Origin: Austropuccinia psidii
Taxonomy: Eukaryota; Basidiomycota; Pucciniomycetes; Pucciniales; Sphaerophragmiaceae
Direction: 5' to 3'
NCBI GenBank assembly: GCA_023105745.1
Contig: JALGQZ010000012.1
Coordinates: 44,285,763 to 44,349,762 of the forward strand
Length of the DNA: 64,000 nt
Shown: positions 48,000-61,058 of the stretch, one piece after another
How positions within the stretch are numbered: the first letter of the stretch is position 1
How the letters are laid out: the number at the start of each line of letters is the position of its first letter
Notes under the pieces: generated by a model
Databases searched by the model: none
What the model was told of the DNA's origin: nothing
The model's input: the letters and a program-made list of their open reading frames with translations, nothing else
Position numbers and translations under genes: made by a program

Positions 48000-50900
48000 T
48001 CAACCTCCAAAATAGTTGTTTTTTTCTGAGGGGGGAGAAAGATTGGAAAAATATAACATCCTGTGTTTCTTGAATTTATCAGCCCACCCCAGGGTTTGTG
48101 GTTGGGCATTAAATTCCCAATTCACAATAATGGGGGTAACTAGATAAGCTTCAGAAATGATTATATCCAATGGAACAAAATGAGAACAGCTATCCAAGAA
48201 GCAGATGAAAATGGGTGCATTATCATTTGGAGGACAGAAATAAGGTAGAAAAGAGAAATATTGGGCTGTGTAATAAAATAAAACAGGTCTTTGATACTTA
48301 ATAGCAATTGGATCCCCCATGCCAGGCATGAACATCCATTTTCTCTTTGGAGCCTAGCAAACATCTTCATACCACTCAATCATGTCCAAATGAGATGATA
48401 CTGAGCAAATCAAAGTGCTCATGGCTTCATAAAGGTGTTAATTTTTTTGAATTTCTTCAGCCAAGTCACCTCTGACATCAGCCCATTGATCTTGAGTCCT
48501 GTAAATGTAGTGAGATACTGTACTGTAGCCACAGTTTCCATCACCCCGGACATTGATGGCCTTCAAGGTTTATTTAAATATAAACTTGGTCAAGTCTTCT
48601 GAGCCAAGTACCTGATGAAATTAGGTAAAAAAATGAATAAATATTCAAATAAACAAAAAATATACATCAGAATGAATCAGAAACTCACCAAGAGCTTGGA
48701 GCATTAATAAATTTTGTTCTAATTTTTTTGGCAATGCTCACAGGTCAAGTCAATTGCATCATATATCTTCAAACTTTTGTCAGGCTTGTGGAACTTTCTT
48801 TGTGAGGTTTTGCTACCCATTGCTAATATTCTGGATGTTCTAAGGGTAACTCATGATCTGCCATATTCATTAAATTCAGCTGCTGAGGGTAGTGAATCTG
48901 ATGAACTTATTTATTTTGATAATGAGGCCTCAGAATATTCAGATGAGTCCACTTCCATAATTGGAGAGGGTGCATTTGACTGTTCTCTTGATGTTGTTGT
49001 GCTGGTCACTTTCAATAGGGGTCTTCCTCTTCCCTTGGATTTACTTTAAATTATTTCAAATCTTGAGGGTTCTCTTTTATTTTTATTTTTATTCTTGGCT
49101 CCTTGAGATCTTCCATGAATATTCTTGCATTCTAATGGGTCTTCAAAATATTGATCATCCTCTTGACTCTTGGGAATTTGATAAAATGGGACTTTTCCAG
49201 TCAAAACATCTTTAAACTGTTAAAGAATTGGGGTGATTTTTTCCATTGTTCTTGGAAAAAGGTCTTCCCCAATACCTTAAAATATTTTTTTGGCTTCATT
49301 CTTTCTTTCTTTTTCAACACTTTTATCATTCACTTAATAACCAGTCTGAGAAGAATATGACAAATAAAATAAGTTAATAAGCAAAAAGGTGAGAATTTTA
49401 AGTTAAAAAACCCTCACAGGCAAATTCAAATGCCACTGAGGATGGAAGTCTGATATCTAAAGCCTGTGGCTCTTGGCAAATGCCTTTTGGGTCTTATTCT
49501 TGCAAGGAGTGCCTTGATAATTTTTGTATTTGTTGGTGCATTTTTCATTTGGGGGAAATTTGGTTTTGAAATTGTCAAAGGCCATCTGAAGGGAATAATG
49601 AGACACCTTGCCATTGAGAGCACAAATTTAGGGAGGAGAATTCTTAACAAGGACAATCATTTCTTTGGATATTCTGTTGATTATTTCAATAAATTGTTTT
49701 TTGAAAGCCATGTGGAGAGCACTAACTACCTCCAGGAGAGTGCCAGTGGACTTTTGGACCCAAAGTTTAACCATGGCATGGGCACCTTCAACCCTTGAGG
49801 TGGAGCCCACACCCAGGTGGCAATGGTTGTTGTTCCAGGCTGACACATCATACTCCTTTAGACAAAGAATTTTATTTTCCAAATATTGCAAGACTTCAGG
49901 ATTTTTTGCTTGCTTTTGAATCTTTCTCCAGTTTCCTTTGAAATACTTTACAGTGGATGTGTGAGCCTTAGAGGTATTTTTATATACCCAAAAGACCACA
50001 AATAACAAAATAAGATATAAATATAAATAAAATAAATTTATTTATATTATCAAAATAAAAATTTCAATATAAATACAGATTTATATACAAAAAAAAAATT
50101 ATTATAATTCAAAATAAAAATTACATCAAATTTTAAAATTGTGAAATTGCATTTTTACTTGAAAAAATTAAGTAAAAATGAATTTTTAATAAAATTAATG
50201 AAATTAGAATATTTTTGGTAAAAAGTTACATAAAATAGATTATAAATTTTTATCCAATAAATAAACTTAAGAAAATTACTTCACCATTGGATTCCTCATA
50301 AAAAATAAGGTGGGGACACATCTGGGTAAATTTCTGTAACTCAACTCTAAATAAGCTTAAATTAAGTTTTTAGTATTCTCTGTACAAAAGCTGAAAATTC
50401 CCAAAACCTTAATTTAATTTTCACCACATGTGGTGTTAACCATCAATTTTTGTGCCAAACTTGAGGTGTTGTGTGTAGTTTAGAAGTTATGAGGAATTGA
50501 AGTATTTTCAATTGAAATGTCAAAATGTGCATGTGTATTACATAAGTGAACTGTAATTTAAATATGAGGTATCAATTATTACAGCTGTGTACTGTAAAAC
50601 TCAATTGAAGTGTATGTGTAAATTACAATTATATTTCATGATGAGGAACTAAAGAAAAAATAAGTGGAAAGATTAATTCTGGGGGGGAAAGGTACTCTAG
50701 CTCCAAGGGGGAGCCAGACCCCCAAAATCCTTTCTGAAAGGCATGGGATGTCAAAATCCACGCAAAAGCTCATCACTTTTGGCCTGGAATTGAGTCACAG
50801 GGTCTGTGACTCAATTGATGATGAGGTTTTGATACCAACCAGGGCAGTTTTAACTGTTTGCAAGAGGGTAAAACTAACCTTAAGCTGAAAGAATATTAGT

Positions 50901-52868
50901 AAAAACAGCTTTAACTGGTTTCTACGTCTCTTACACACATTCTGACATGTTTTGAAGGCTCTAGACCAGGTATTACTATAGTAATGGCTGATTTATGGGT
51001 CTAAAATGGCTAAAACCAGCCCTTTTTTGGTCTAAACCAGCGTTCAATGATGCCATAATTGGCTTTTCTGTTGTCAGAGTGTTTTTCACGTCTGACAAGA
51101 GTAAATATTACTTTTGGAGTAAGAAAATTGGGGGCTATAAAAGAATGTCTTCTTGGCCCCACTTTTCTCTTCATGTTAGAATATTTTCCTTTTATAATTA
51201 GTTTAAAAGCTTTTAAACCAATCAATAAAAGATTCCAACCACCAATTTAATATCATTTTAAACCATTTAACCACGCGAAAAAATCATTATAATCATTGTT
51301 TGTAACTCTTATAATCATTTTTACCCCTTGAAAGACCCCATAAGTGAATTAAAGCATCTTTCATCACTGTTAACTTTGTCACTTTGTTTCCAAATTCACT
51401 CTGGTCACTTTTGGGCATTTTTTCTCTTTAAATATCTTTTTAAAGACTTTGTTCTTTAATTAATTGCTTGCAGTTCTTTGCTCAATTAATTCCAATTAAA
51501 ATTTCTCTTGAAGATATTTCTTTTGTAGCCTTAAATATCTCTTGTAGAGTATTTTTGGATAAATTTTTATTGTTGGTAAAACAATAAAGTTTTATCATAT
51601 TATTTTTTTATACTTATAGAGTTAAAAACAAGAAAATTGGTGTGTTTTCTTTTAAAAATACTATTTCATACTATTTTTTGATTATATTTTACCTTATACA
51701 AATTTTGAGAACAGGAAGAGTACTTGATTTTTAATCAAAGTTTCATATCCACATCTTACAGGATGAATACATAACCTGAGAAATGAAACTCAAAGCCATT
51801 ATTATAAAAAATAATAAGAACAAAAGTGAAACCAAGTGAAATAAATTGAAAGATAAAAGTATATTACTTGATTCCAAAGGCCCATAAAATTTTCAAAATA
51901 AGCTCAATGACCAATTTTCTTCATGCAATGAGCAGATACATATATTTATTGATGTGCCAAATTCATAACATAACTTTGAAGTCTGGGAAGAGCTTCTTAA
52001 AAGAGTTTTTCAAGGCTAGATCCCTGTCAATAACAATGCCTGTAGGGGGAACAATATTGGTGTTGTTGAGGACCTTTCCTATGTATTGATTTAATTCCCA
52101 AGTATATAAGGGTTCAGTCTCAGTGTTCATCAAACAAAAAGCCCCAGAAAAGGTCTTATTGGTTGAGTGGAATCCAACAATATGAAAAAGGGTCATTCTT
52201 TACTTATTGGTTTTATAAGTACAATACATAAGAATCACATGAAGAAAGCCATGAAGCAGTTTTATGGCAACAGGGAGAGTGAAAAACAAGGAGGTAATGT
52301 GTCCCTCAGCATCCCTTTCAGAGGACCAAACAAAATTTTCTTCTTTGAGAGTTTCAATAAGAGTATCAATGGGCCTTCTGCCTTGCATTTTGTCTTTCTT
52401 GATTTTCTTGACTTGTTTGTAAATGTCTTGAATGATTACAGGCCTTTCAGACTCCCTCTGGCTGCATAATTGTGCCTCAATTTTCCTTGGCAGAAGCAGT
52501 TATTCAGACATTTGAGAAATTTGGGATTTTTCTTGCTCATTAAATTTTATGAACACAGGATGTGCCATGATATTTTCAATGTCATCATGGCTATGTTCAG
52601 GATTTTTGACTTTAAGAGTCCAAGTGGTACTCTTGGCATATTTTCTGGAATAAAGTCCAAATGGACATTAAAGGTTTCTTGAAGTGACTGTTTTGGAGGA
52701 GTTTTTGTTGGGATTTGGGGTCCCAGACCTGTCACAACCTATTTCAATTTGGTTGTGGGTCATATTGGACCTCAAGGTGGACACGGCATACCCCTGAGCC
52801 TTGGAAACATTATACACATGCTGCCAAAGAAGCTCAAGGGTCTGAAATTCACCTTCAGTGGGGGTTAA
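48000..52868 (-). pseudogene. MULE transposase with OTU protease-like C-terminus
   Basis: Read on the minus strand. N-terminal DNA-binding part (52868-52560): LELLWQHVYNVSKAQGYAVS and TLRSNMTHNQIEIGCDRSG, like FAR1/WRKY-type zinc regions of MULEs. DDE core: LMYCTYKTNK, where the family has Asp before C-T-Y, so the first catalytic Asp is now Tyr (52205-52220); GIVIDRDLALKNSF keeps the second Asp; KVML*IWHINK is the following WH motif. After the interruption, WNNNHCHLGVGSTSRVEGAH (49628-50008) is the conserved end of the core, then a frame-shifted HVSKH/SWIM-like part (49440-49640). The C-terminus is an OTU cysteine protease-like domain: VRGDGNCGYSTV with the catalytic Cys (about 48530) and SCSHFVPL with the His (about 48170). 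Several stops make it inactive. Confidence 0.87.
50010..51855. mobile_element. Segment inserted in the MULE gene, solo-LTR-like
   Basis: MULE protein homology stops at about 51857 and resumes at about 50008, so 1.8 kb is foreign or a very long intron. The inner part looks like an LTR: a CTATAAAAG TATA-like box at about 51134, followed by AATAAA-rich text. I could not define TG...CA ends or a target duplication, and no second copy is in the window. Confidence 0.45.
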
Positions 52869-53362
52869 AGCATTTTTGAGTGAAAAAGATGTATGAATTC
52901 AAAAAAAGGGGGAATTTGGGGATTTGGAATGAGGAAAGAACCTTTCAAAATGTGAAGAAGAGTTAAAATGTGTTAAAAACAAAATAAGTAGTTAAGAGTG
53001 AAAAAAAGTGGTTTAAATGTGGGATTAATTGATCAGGAAAGGTAAAAAATTGGAATTTTAGAGGCTTGGAAGCAGGTTTTTGTGGAGGAAAATGCAGTAT
53101 TTGGGCGGAAAAAAGCAAGAAAAGTGTGCAAAGCTTTGCAAACTTGCTTTGGTAATGCTGTTTTTCATAAAAAAGAATTTTTGGGGATAATGTGGATTAT
53201 TTGAGTGTTTGGTCTTTTTTTTGGGGGAGGCTGTGCAAAAAATTCTGAAACAATTGGGAGTTATGGGGGTTTTGGGGGGGAAAAACCCCTTTTTGGCATG
53301 TTTTGGCCCAATACAGGTTTTGTTGTGTTTCATTTTTAATTAAAAATGGGCTCAGGGCACCT

Positions 53363-53439
53363 CTTATGTGTTTTTACCAATTTATGGCAAAAACACATAA
53401 GTTTTTAGTAAAAACATGTAAGCTCTTACATGTTTTTAC
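53363..53439. repeat. Two hairpins at the MULE terminus
   Basis: CTTATGTGTTTTT (53363) pairs with AAAAACACATAAG (ending 53401), and GTAAAAACATGTAAG (53409) pairs perfectly with CTTACATGTTTTTAC over a 2-nt loop. Such foldback structure at transposon ends may be a transposase binding feature or an embedded small palindrome. Confidence 0.8.
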
Positions 53440-53455
53440 CAATACCCTTTATATA

Positions 53456-54477
53456 TTATGAAGACCTTAGTACATAAAGTCAATAAAAATAAAACTTTAT
53501 TTTTGTAAATAATCAAAACAAATGAGTTTGAAATTAATTTCTAATATTTTTGGTTTAAAGGATGAGCAGTAATTCATTCACCTGTTTGGAATTTGGAAAC
53601 ATTATCATAAAATTTCTGATTTTTCTTTGGAAGATATAAAACATTAAGAACTTGAGTGAAACTTGATTCCCCCATCACAGTAGGATATAATGAGATTTTT
53701 GATAATATAATTGATATAAAGAATGGTTTGTTTCATTTTGGAACTTCTGGATATATTAAGTTTTATGTGATATGGAAAGAAATAATCTTTGATTCATAAG
53801 GGGAATAATGTTATTTCTATCATGAGAAAGAGATTTGACAATGATTAAATATTAGATTTTGTGAAAATGGCAAGGTTTTTTTGTCTTATTTTTGAAATTA
53901 CTAATCAGATCTTAGGAATAAGAGAGAGAGAGAGAAAACTATAATGAGTGAATTTTTTTTTTGTGAAACAGTTCCTTTGAGCCTGATATTCACAGGAAAT
54001 TTCCCAATTGTGCCCCAATCATTAAAGGAAATGATATATTTTAATTGTTATATAATTTCTGGAAATCAAGATCAATTGAAATTCTTGGGACAAAGAGGTA
54101 ATTAAACATACACATTTTGTTATTTTTTTATGACTTAGAGAAATTGATGCTAAGTAATTACTTAAATAGAAACAATTTCATTCCAATATTTTTAAGGCTT
54201 GAAATATTGAAATCTGATAGGAGTATTTTGAAAAAAAGGGTTTAATAAGCAGGATATGATAAGAGATGGTGAAAGGAGGGATCTTTGATTTTGATAAATG
54301 TAAAAGATAATATTTCATGGTTAATGGCTTCATTTTGATTTCAAAATTATTAGTTTTTTTCTCAGAGAAGTTTTTGGAATGAAGGAGTATTTAGGATTTT
54401 CAGAAGTTACAAAATTCAATTAACTTTATGTGATGTATTTCTGAATCTTGAAAATCTGGCTTGGAAGATGCCCAAAT
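53456..54477. other. AT-rich DNA right of the MULE
   Basis: No gene seen; continues the AT-rich host DNA interrupted at 47286. Confidence 0.45.
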
Positions 54478-54570
54478 AATAATAGCAAGTTAGAGCCCAG
54501 TATGAAGCAAGTTGGAAGCTGGGTTGGACCTGCTACCCCTGCCAGTGGGGATAGCTTTTTTTTTCATGGT
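54478..54570 (-). repeat. Right arm of the distant inverted repeat
   Basis: Inverted copy of 31789-31885, sharing the exact 20-mer quoted there and ending TTTTTTTTCATGGT. About 13 bases present in the left arm are missing here. Confidence 0.6.
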
Positions 54571-55145
54571 GCATTCTTATAAAACTTGAGCCTTGATAGA
54601 TTTGGTAAATAAAATGTGGCCTTATCCAGATTTTAATCCCGGGTAATGCTCACTCATGCAGCTTTGTGGTTGCATGCAACATTTTCAGATAATAATGCTG
54701 GTTGCTGCAGAGATAGAGTCAGTTTCTGCATTGTACAAGGGAATTAATTGCACGAAATGAAGGTTGCCATTGCAATGGTTAAGGAATTAAATGCTCAAGA
54801 AGTTAATGTATATTTTTGAATGCAACCCAGGACATTGACGAGAAAGAATTTATCTAACATGCAAAATAGCATAAACCTGAAAAACTCCGGCATATAACAG
54901 AAATAAAATCTTTTCAAAAAGAAAAAAGTTGCATGTTACTTTTTATCTTTTCTTATAAGATGTATATGAATATGGATATTCAAAAAAAAACTTGAAATAA
55001 AAAACCAACTTTCACAGAAACAAAATTGATTTTTCATGGTTAAAAAAACCTAATGACAATTTGAAGCATATTCTAGTTTTGGCCAAAAAGCAAAAAAACT
55101 CCACCCAAAGTAAAAAGACGGACAATAAGTGTATACTCTACTGGT
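54571..55145. other. Spacer, 3' flank of SEC63
   Basis: No separate gene. Must contain the SEC63 3' untranslated region; I could not assign a poly(A) site with confidence. Confidence 0.5.
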
Positions 55146-57935
55146 TTAATCGCTATCCGAATCTGAATCACTACTACTATCCGTGTCTTCACTACCATCT
55201 GTTGTACTGCTATCTTCATCGCTACTACTATCATCATCGCCAGCTTTACTTTTTGTTTTGAGTCGCTTAGTAGGTTGGCCTCTCATTGCTGCCATTTGAC
55301 CTGCTAAAGTGTCTTCATCTGGTTCAGAAATCTCATCCTCATCGTTTCCGTCTTCCATCCCATCTTTAGATTCAACTCTTAATTGCATACTTGCTTGTAC
55401 ATCTGTACCAACGTATGAATCACTTTTGACATAAGCTTGAAATGTATATAAACCTGGATTTGATGGGGCTTGGAAAGTTGTTCGAAGGATTCTAACTTTA
55501 TTATAACCTAAGTCTGTAAATCTACTAGGTGGCATAAAGATTCGGTTTAATTTATGATCTCCAATCAGCCAAAAGTACCCAGATTTAGTGTCCTGTTTTT
55601 TTCAAAAAGAAAAAAAGGTAATTAGCCACTGCAATTGGGCCAAAAAAACAAGTGATTGAAACAATTAAAATTACCTTTGTAGCATAAGGAGCATGAGCTA
55701 ATGCGCTCTTTTCTTCTCCATCAGAGCCTTTTTTCCTTCTTCCCAATAACTCATCCATTCCCATTTCTTCTCCTTTTAAATCTTGTTCAATGGGTTCAGC
55801 CTTTTTTATGGAAGGTTTTTCTCCGTTTGGCTTGGCTAACCTGATTTGCATAGTAAAATGTATAACACAACCTGGTGTAACAAACTTTTCACCCACAACT
55901 AATTGACAACAGGAAAATATGAAAGAAAAAACTGATGAGCCGAAAACAATTTGGAGAAAAGAGGTAAAAATGGACCGAAAGTACAACCGACCTTTAAATT
56001 CGGAGCTAATAATTTCTAACTTGGGCCAGTGTTCAGAGATAGACTGAACATATTTTTTCATTTGAGGATTATTTTTTAAATCAGGAAACAGTTCATCTTT
56101 CTCACGTTCACTCAAAGTGTAAAATTGTTCTGGTGAAGTTATGGAACCTTCTTTTGTAAGCTTTTCAGCAGTCTTGACAGAGATGTAAGGAAGTTGAAGT
56201 AAAGGTGCGAAAGAAGGGTGAAGAGCTTGAACCAAGTGTTGCTGAAGAGTAATTATAACAAGATATGTGCTCAGCCAATTGTATCCTAAGACAATTGATC
56301 TCATTGCGTTGGTCAAATGACGTGCGGTATTGATAACTTGATGTTTCACTAAGTAAATCCCACAAGAAAACGGAAATCACGAGTTAATAATGAATTAAGT
56401 TAGTATTTTTACCGCAAAGAGGCCAACGAACATTGCAACACAGCCAGATCAGAAATCGGAATTCTGAACAAATGGGCATAAATTAAAACGGCTGTTTGCC
56501 TAACATATTTATCTTGACTGTTGTATAATTTGCCTTCAAGTTTTTCACCGGTTGCATTAAAGAAGGCTGTGGTCACTTGATCTTCTAACCTTTTAAAGTT
56601 TTTATTTGTATTAAATAATTGACGATGTTTAGATTCTAAAACTTTGAATTCGGCTGAAGCTGATAAGACTTCGACCGCGTCAGCAAATTTAGTCTCTTCA
56701 GCTAAGTTTAAAAAATAGGTAGATGCTGAATCTGTCAAGACTTGATCTTTTGTATATTTTCTAGACCCATGCCACCATTTGCCCTAAAATAACAATATGA
56801 GATGATGAATCGAAAAGGCGTGAAAATATCTCAAATTTATTTTGTAAATAGCTTACCACAAAATAAGGTAACATCAAGCCAAATACAATGCCATAAAGAC
56901 CGATCACATAGCCATGGTTTTGACTTTCAACTATCCATTTCGGGAGTGCGATCCCCATTGCTGTTTCTCTTCTTCCATCAGGATGACCGTATAGTTCGTA
57001 ATTTTGTCTGATGGTCTCATCGGTTAAGCTGATTTGAAAGGAAGGATTGAAAGCTGAATTGATATGGTTTTTTTTTCAAAATCTAAGTGATTGAAAATCT
57101 ACAAATTTCACTTACGCTTTGTATGCTTTGGTTATATTAACAAACTGTTCATTAACTTCTTCTAATGTTTGATTTTCCTTTAATTTAAGTTTATCGGGAT
57201 GACTAAAGAAAATAAGATTCATAGCTTAAATAACGGTGCTCTAAACAAAATGGAGGTGATTTTGACTGCTAACAATTTCAAGGATAACCGTTTGAAGTGA
57301 CGCTTGATTTGCTTCTCGTCTAGTCCCTAACCAATGGAATGTCGAGTTGAGAAACAGTCAGATTTGATAAAGTAGCTTTCAATTCTTGAGGAATCAAGAC
57401 TGACTGGGTTGATACCTAATATTGCGAATGGGTCGTATGAGCCAGTAGATTGCTGAACAAATGTAGCTCTATAAGCCACATAAACCAACAGAGCCCAGCC
57501 CAATACTAAGCAAGCATCACTATGATAATATTTAAATAACGAAATGATCAGCCAAATTATTGATTAACAATATAGAAAACCAACAATAACCACCTGAACT
57601 TGATCAAAGGAGCCTTTGACTTGGATTTTTTTACTTCATCATTTTTGAAATTCCAGCCCACACAAGGTGGTTTGGCAGCAACGGCTATCGAAAGCAAAAC
57701 GATATATAAGTTGTTATGAGGATAATCTTTGGATGTGATGGGTTGATGATAACTTACGAGAAAGTTTCCTTAACCTCGAAATCGACCAAGGAATCAAGAT
57801 CAATAACAAAAAAGTAAAAACGAAAAAATTGGATTGACCAGCTATTGTTGGAAGATTTCAAGCAAAAGATTAGTATTCATAAAAGGTCTGGTCTTGGAAG
57901 AAAGACTCACATTCATCATACTGATAAGACGTCAT
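55146..57935 (-). CDS. SEC63: Protein translocation protein SEC63, 11 exons
   Basis: SEC63 is the ER-membrane J-protein that recruits the lumenal Hsp70 (BiP/Kar2) to the Sec61 channel. Exons (minus): 57911-57935, 57758-57841, 57594-57684, 57405-57519, 57274-57326, 57116-57202, 56857-57028, 56432-56783, 55992-56348, 55675-55898, 55146-55592; about 668 residues, close to yeast Sec63 (about 660). Start MTSYQYDESGQSN; membrane segments near 14-30 (FFVFTFLLLILIPWSI), 70-88 (CLVLGWALLVYVAY) and 195-214 (GYVIGLYGIVFGLML). J domain between the second and third: YDPFAILGINP, QIKRHFKRLSLK, and an intact HPD at about 124-126 that stimulates Hsp70. Then the Sec63/Brl region (KHQVINTARHLTNAMRSI; TPGCVIHFTMQIRL; GYFWLIGD) and a very acidic Asp/Ser tail, as in yeast where the tail contacts Sec62. 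Two donors are atypical (GTCAGT at 57404, GTTCGT at 56431) but are the ones that keep phase. Likely functional single-copy host gene. Confidence 0.95.
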
Positions 57936-60900
57936 TTTCCAGGATTTTCTAGGATGAAAAAGTTGAAATTTGACGAAAGAAATCGAAACTTGAAAATTTA
58001 TCGATTGCCAGCGGAGTGACACGTGGACAGCGCCCAGAAACTTCGTCTGGAATTCTTTGAAAACTTGTCTCAGACTTTTGCACAGTCACACACCACCCAA
58101 GCTGACATTTGGACACGTCTTTATGGACAGATTTTGTCACCAAGCTCCATCAGACTGTGCTTTTAGCTTGGATTTGGCAGAAATTCTGACTGCTTTAAGC
58201 TATTTACACCTAGCCAAGTGGTTTCTGCCACCTTGAACCCCAGGTCCATGAGGATATTTGCCCAAAACTTGATCCATTGTTGGATTGCTCAGCAGTCACA
58301 TAGAAAGCCTATATTCCAAGGGTCTCAGAAGAATTCACAAATATGACCTTGATACAAGATGGAAGGCTTCAAATAATTTGGATTAGATTTAGCCACTAAT
58401 GCTTTTATGAGAACCTAATTAGATGTTTTGAAGTTATCAAAAGCTCATCTAATTCCAAACAAACAATTCTAGGTCCATATGTGGTTTGAATTTCTGTGTG
58501 AATCTACTTCAAACAACAAAAGAAAAACATGTATTGAGAAAATCACTATCAAAGCCTTATCAAGCGGATTGGAGAGGACTCATCCTCTGTGAACTTGAAC
58601 TCAATTCCTACAGTGATTATCTTGGGCTTTAAAATATGTTTGTAGTTTTTGAAAGCCTCACTAAAGCAGCTTCTTGAGCTTATATTTCTTTTTCATAAAA
58701 AAAAGAAGGGAAAAGAATTATTGAAAATATTGAATGAATTTTTTACCTTTTTGAATAGTTTTTGCTATTAGAAATCAAAAAACATGTCTAAAAAAGTCCC
58801 AGGGGTACAAATTGTCAGCTATTTTATACAATTTGAAATGAATAAAATCTTTCTTCATTTAATTTTAAGTGGACCAAGTCCAAGGTAAATAAGGATTTTT
58901 ATCAAATCAGTATGAAGATCATATGTCAAAAAATGAATTAGGTTTAGCATTTATTCCTTCTGGTTTATTTTTTTTTTATTTTTTTTAAAACTGGAAAATA
59001 ATCAATAAAATATTATTACTGTAAATGAAAACAGTTCTAATTTCATTTCAGATTATTCTCCTTGCAAAAATTTCGAATATTTAAATTAAAGAGAACTAAT
59101 AAAATTATTATTATTAATTATTATTTTTTCTTTGGAAAATTTATGCTGAATTTATTTCTATTGTAAATTTAATCAATCTTACTATCTATTCAATATATTT
59201 ATATATATATTTCTTTATGATCAATATTTATAGTATCAATTATGGATGAAATATCTCTAAGAGAATTAGAGTCGAAAATCTTATATGGAAGTAGCTCAAT
59301 TACTTGTGTGCATATATCTTCAAATTTTTGCCTAAAAGACCAAAAATAGACCAGCTAATTTCTAAGCTTGTAAATTTAGCACTTATTGCCTCTAATTATG
59401 ACATTCCTGGGCAGAAATAAAAGGGAATGGTTAATGAGTTAGGGAAGCCCTTCCTCTCAAATCAGTATTTGTGAAAGTAATCAAGTTTTCTTTCATGATT
59501 TTCTGGAAACCATATGTAAAATTTCAATAATAATGGAAGAGAATTCAAATTAATTTAATTAATATAGTCTTGGGAGTTTGTTTTTGGAAATTTTAAGAAC
59601 CTTGATCAAAATGGGATGCTGTAAGAAATCAAAATAGCTAATTCAGTAAATGTGATGCTTTTATATGAAAAGCTGTTCTTCAAAATAGGATTTTTATTTA
59701 AAATTACAATCAATTAGTAAAATGAGATAATTTCAGGAGTCTTATTCAGTTTATCTCTTTCAAATATTAATTGCACATTATTTTTAAAAACCTCCATTAT
59801 TAAGAAATTGAGAATGTTTTATTTTTTTTCTATAGCAACATGAATTAATAGTCACTCACTATGAGGAGGTTATGAAACAAAAATTATTCTGGTAGCACAC
59901 TGATAATATAATATAATTCAATTTAATTTATGTCTAATTGGGGAGTTTATAGAGGCATTGATTGCCACTATATTAGTTTCAAACATGCTGAATTACACAA
60001 AAGGTCAGAGTATTCCAATGTTTCTTTTTAAAAGAATAATTTGACAGTCAATCTTCAAGATATTCACAGAGATAAAATATTATTGAAGTAGTGAGAATAT
60101 ATTCCTTTCAAGATCTTGGGGAGAAATAAATTTTATTGTTTATTATATGAAATGAGAAGTGATAGTTTGAAAATCATTTGAATTTTTTGAATGAAAAAAT
60201 ATTAAAAATAATGGAGGTCAAAATTCTGAAATTTTAAAATGAAACTATATATTGATTCTTTTTGTACAATTACTTAGTTCAATTCATCCTTTTTTTGAAT
60301 ACCACAGCTCCATTTTTGACATTACAGAAGCTGTCTTTTTGGTTCCAAATACCACATTTCAAAATTTCAGATCCCAAAATTTGTTCTGAAAATCACACAT
60401 TTTTTTTTGATACACCTCACTACAAAGCTCTATCTTCAAATAAGCCCATGTTCAATTTCATGAGACATGAATCTATACAAAATAGTCATGTGGATTTCAC
60501 CTTAAATCTGATTAATGTTAATAAATTACCCAAATTATTATAACACATCCATTTTTTGAAATAAACCAGATATTTACCAAATTACTTCTTAATTTCTTTA
60601 AGAAAACCCAATACCTATATATGTATAGTTAATTTTAGCTTGTAAGATACTCAAGTGAAAAGTCCAAAGAGTTATCCTGTACCACACAAAAGTGTCATTA
60701 TTAAAAACAATTTTTTTTTCTGAATGCCTCAAGATATCAATAGCAGAATAAAGTAATACAATAAAAAACTCAAAAAAAATAAGATAAAAAAATATTCTTG
60801 AGAGATTTGGTAATTCTAGATAATACTTAATTTCTTGGATTTTGGCTCAAGATGTTACATTTTGGAAGAATAATTTTGTTTTCAATTGATTCATTTAACT

Positions 60901-61058
60901 GAAAAAAGTATGAATTTATTACTCAGAATTAATATATATGTTTTTTGAAGGTTGGAACCCACATTGAGATTCTTAAGTACATTATAAGAGCTAAATATTT
61001 CCATATTGTATATTTTATTGACTCATAAAGAAAAAATTCTAATTAATAACTGTATTCA
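57936..61058. other. SEC63 5' flank and AT-rich spacer
   Basis: 57936-58300 keeps CG dinucleotides and presumably holds the SEC63 promoter, though I can name no element in it. From about 58590 it is AT-rich without supported genes. A plus-strand open stretch at 60262-60543 (NKLPKLL end) has some protein character but no recognisable domain. Confidence 0.5.

Larger units (their letters stand above)
47287..53446 (-). mobile_element. Mutator-like element (MULE) with OTU domain
   Basis: 6,160 bp. Both ends carry related inverted sequence: left GGTTTTTGGTAAACACACGC, right (reverse complement) GGTATTGGTAAAAACATGTA. The 9 bases outside each end, ATTTCTATA (47278-47286) and CTTTATATA (53447-53455), match at seven positions, the duplication length expected of MULEs. 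The minus-strand transposase pseudogene fills the centre. The right end also forms two hairpins (53363-53401 and 53408-53439), and 47512-47880 is a tandem duplication with a period near 176 bp. A foreign segment interrupts the gene at about 50010-51855. Confidence 0.82.
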
